The translations under genes were made by a program, and so were the position numbers. DNA of 12,685 nt, taken from assembly GCA_003173915.1 (NCBI GenBank), contig PPGL01000091.1:1-12685 (forward strand), read 5' to 3'. Below, piece after piece: positions 12,605-12,685 of this stretch. Below the pieces are notes generated by a model. The model did no database searches. It was not told the origin of the DNA and saw only the letters and a list, made by a program, of their open reading frames with translations. How positions within the stretch are numbered: position 1 is the first letter of the stretch; each line of letters starts with the position of its first letter. This DNA comes from Candidatus Levyibacteriota bacterium (lineage in GTDB: Bacteria; Patescibacteria; Microgenomatia; Levybacterales; UBA12049).

Positions 12605-12685
12605 ATGAAGGTATTACAAACATACAAAAAAGAAATCATTATTACACTTATTTTACTCGCTGCATATCTTTTTCTTCGCACATAC
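12605..12685 (+). CDS. Start of a further membrane protein, possibly GT-C (3' end outside window)
   Basis: Only 27 codons are visible. They encode a short Lys-rich cytoplasmic N-terminus and a membrane helix (IIITLILLAAYLFLR). A first helix ending in YLxLR is common in GT39/GT83-type GT-C glycosyltransferases, and the neighbours are glycosyltransferases, but the family cannot be decided from this fragment. The start is supported by a perfect Shine-Dalgarno site, and the gap from the previous stop is 28 bp, so it should be in the same operon. Confidence 0.7.
   Translation, partial: MKVLQTYKKEIIITLILLAAYLFLRTY

Overview
The window looks like part of the small, AT-rich genome of a Candidate Phyla Radiation (Patescibacteria) bacterium, most likely in or near the Microgenomates. 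This is inferred from gene style (single-pass anchored exported proteins, a DUF5666-like protein, many GT-C glycosyltransferases), tight gene packing and dispersed palindromic repeats ending in GGAATGAC; no taxonomic marker gene is present. TGA acts as an ordinary stop codon (ends of the ABC ATPase and GT2 genes), which argues against the Gracilibacteria/Absconditabacteria code.

Positions 1-906 hold the 3' part of an unrecognised Pro/Thr-rich, probably exported protein. Positions 959-7318 look like one co-directional unit: an OmpR-family response regulator, a histidine kinase, a MacA/YknX-like membrane fusion protein, a MacB/YknY-like ATPase, a MacB/YknZ-like permease, a DUF5666-like anchored protein and an anchored protein with a DxDxDG motif. 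It ends at a strong hairpin at 7339-7373. The likely theme is an envelope-stress or export system with its own two-component control and two accessory surface proteins. Three of its intergenic gaps are filled by palindromic repeats, and one repeat supplies the stop codon of the ATPase gene.

Positions 7434-9508 carry two minus-strand genes, each with its own promoter: a small anchored protein with four cysteines and a Pro-rich tail, and a GT39/PMT-like GT-C membrane glycosyltransferase. Divergent from them at 9647 is a NagB/6-phosphogluconolactonase-fold protein that lacks the expected catalytic Asp and His. A minus-strand tRNA-Glu(CUC) follows. Positions 10622-12685 begin a glycosylation cluster: a DPM1-like GT2, a GT87/MptB-like GT-C protein overlapping it by 4 bp, and the start of a third membrane protein.

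The most unusual signal is in the promoters. At least five genes have a -10 box ending only 6-9 bp before the start codon, so their mRNAs should be leaderless or nearly so. Downstream cistrons at 6195, 6773 and 12605 instead have strong Shine-Dalgarno sites. The window therefore seems to use two translation-initiation modes.
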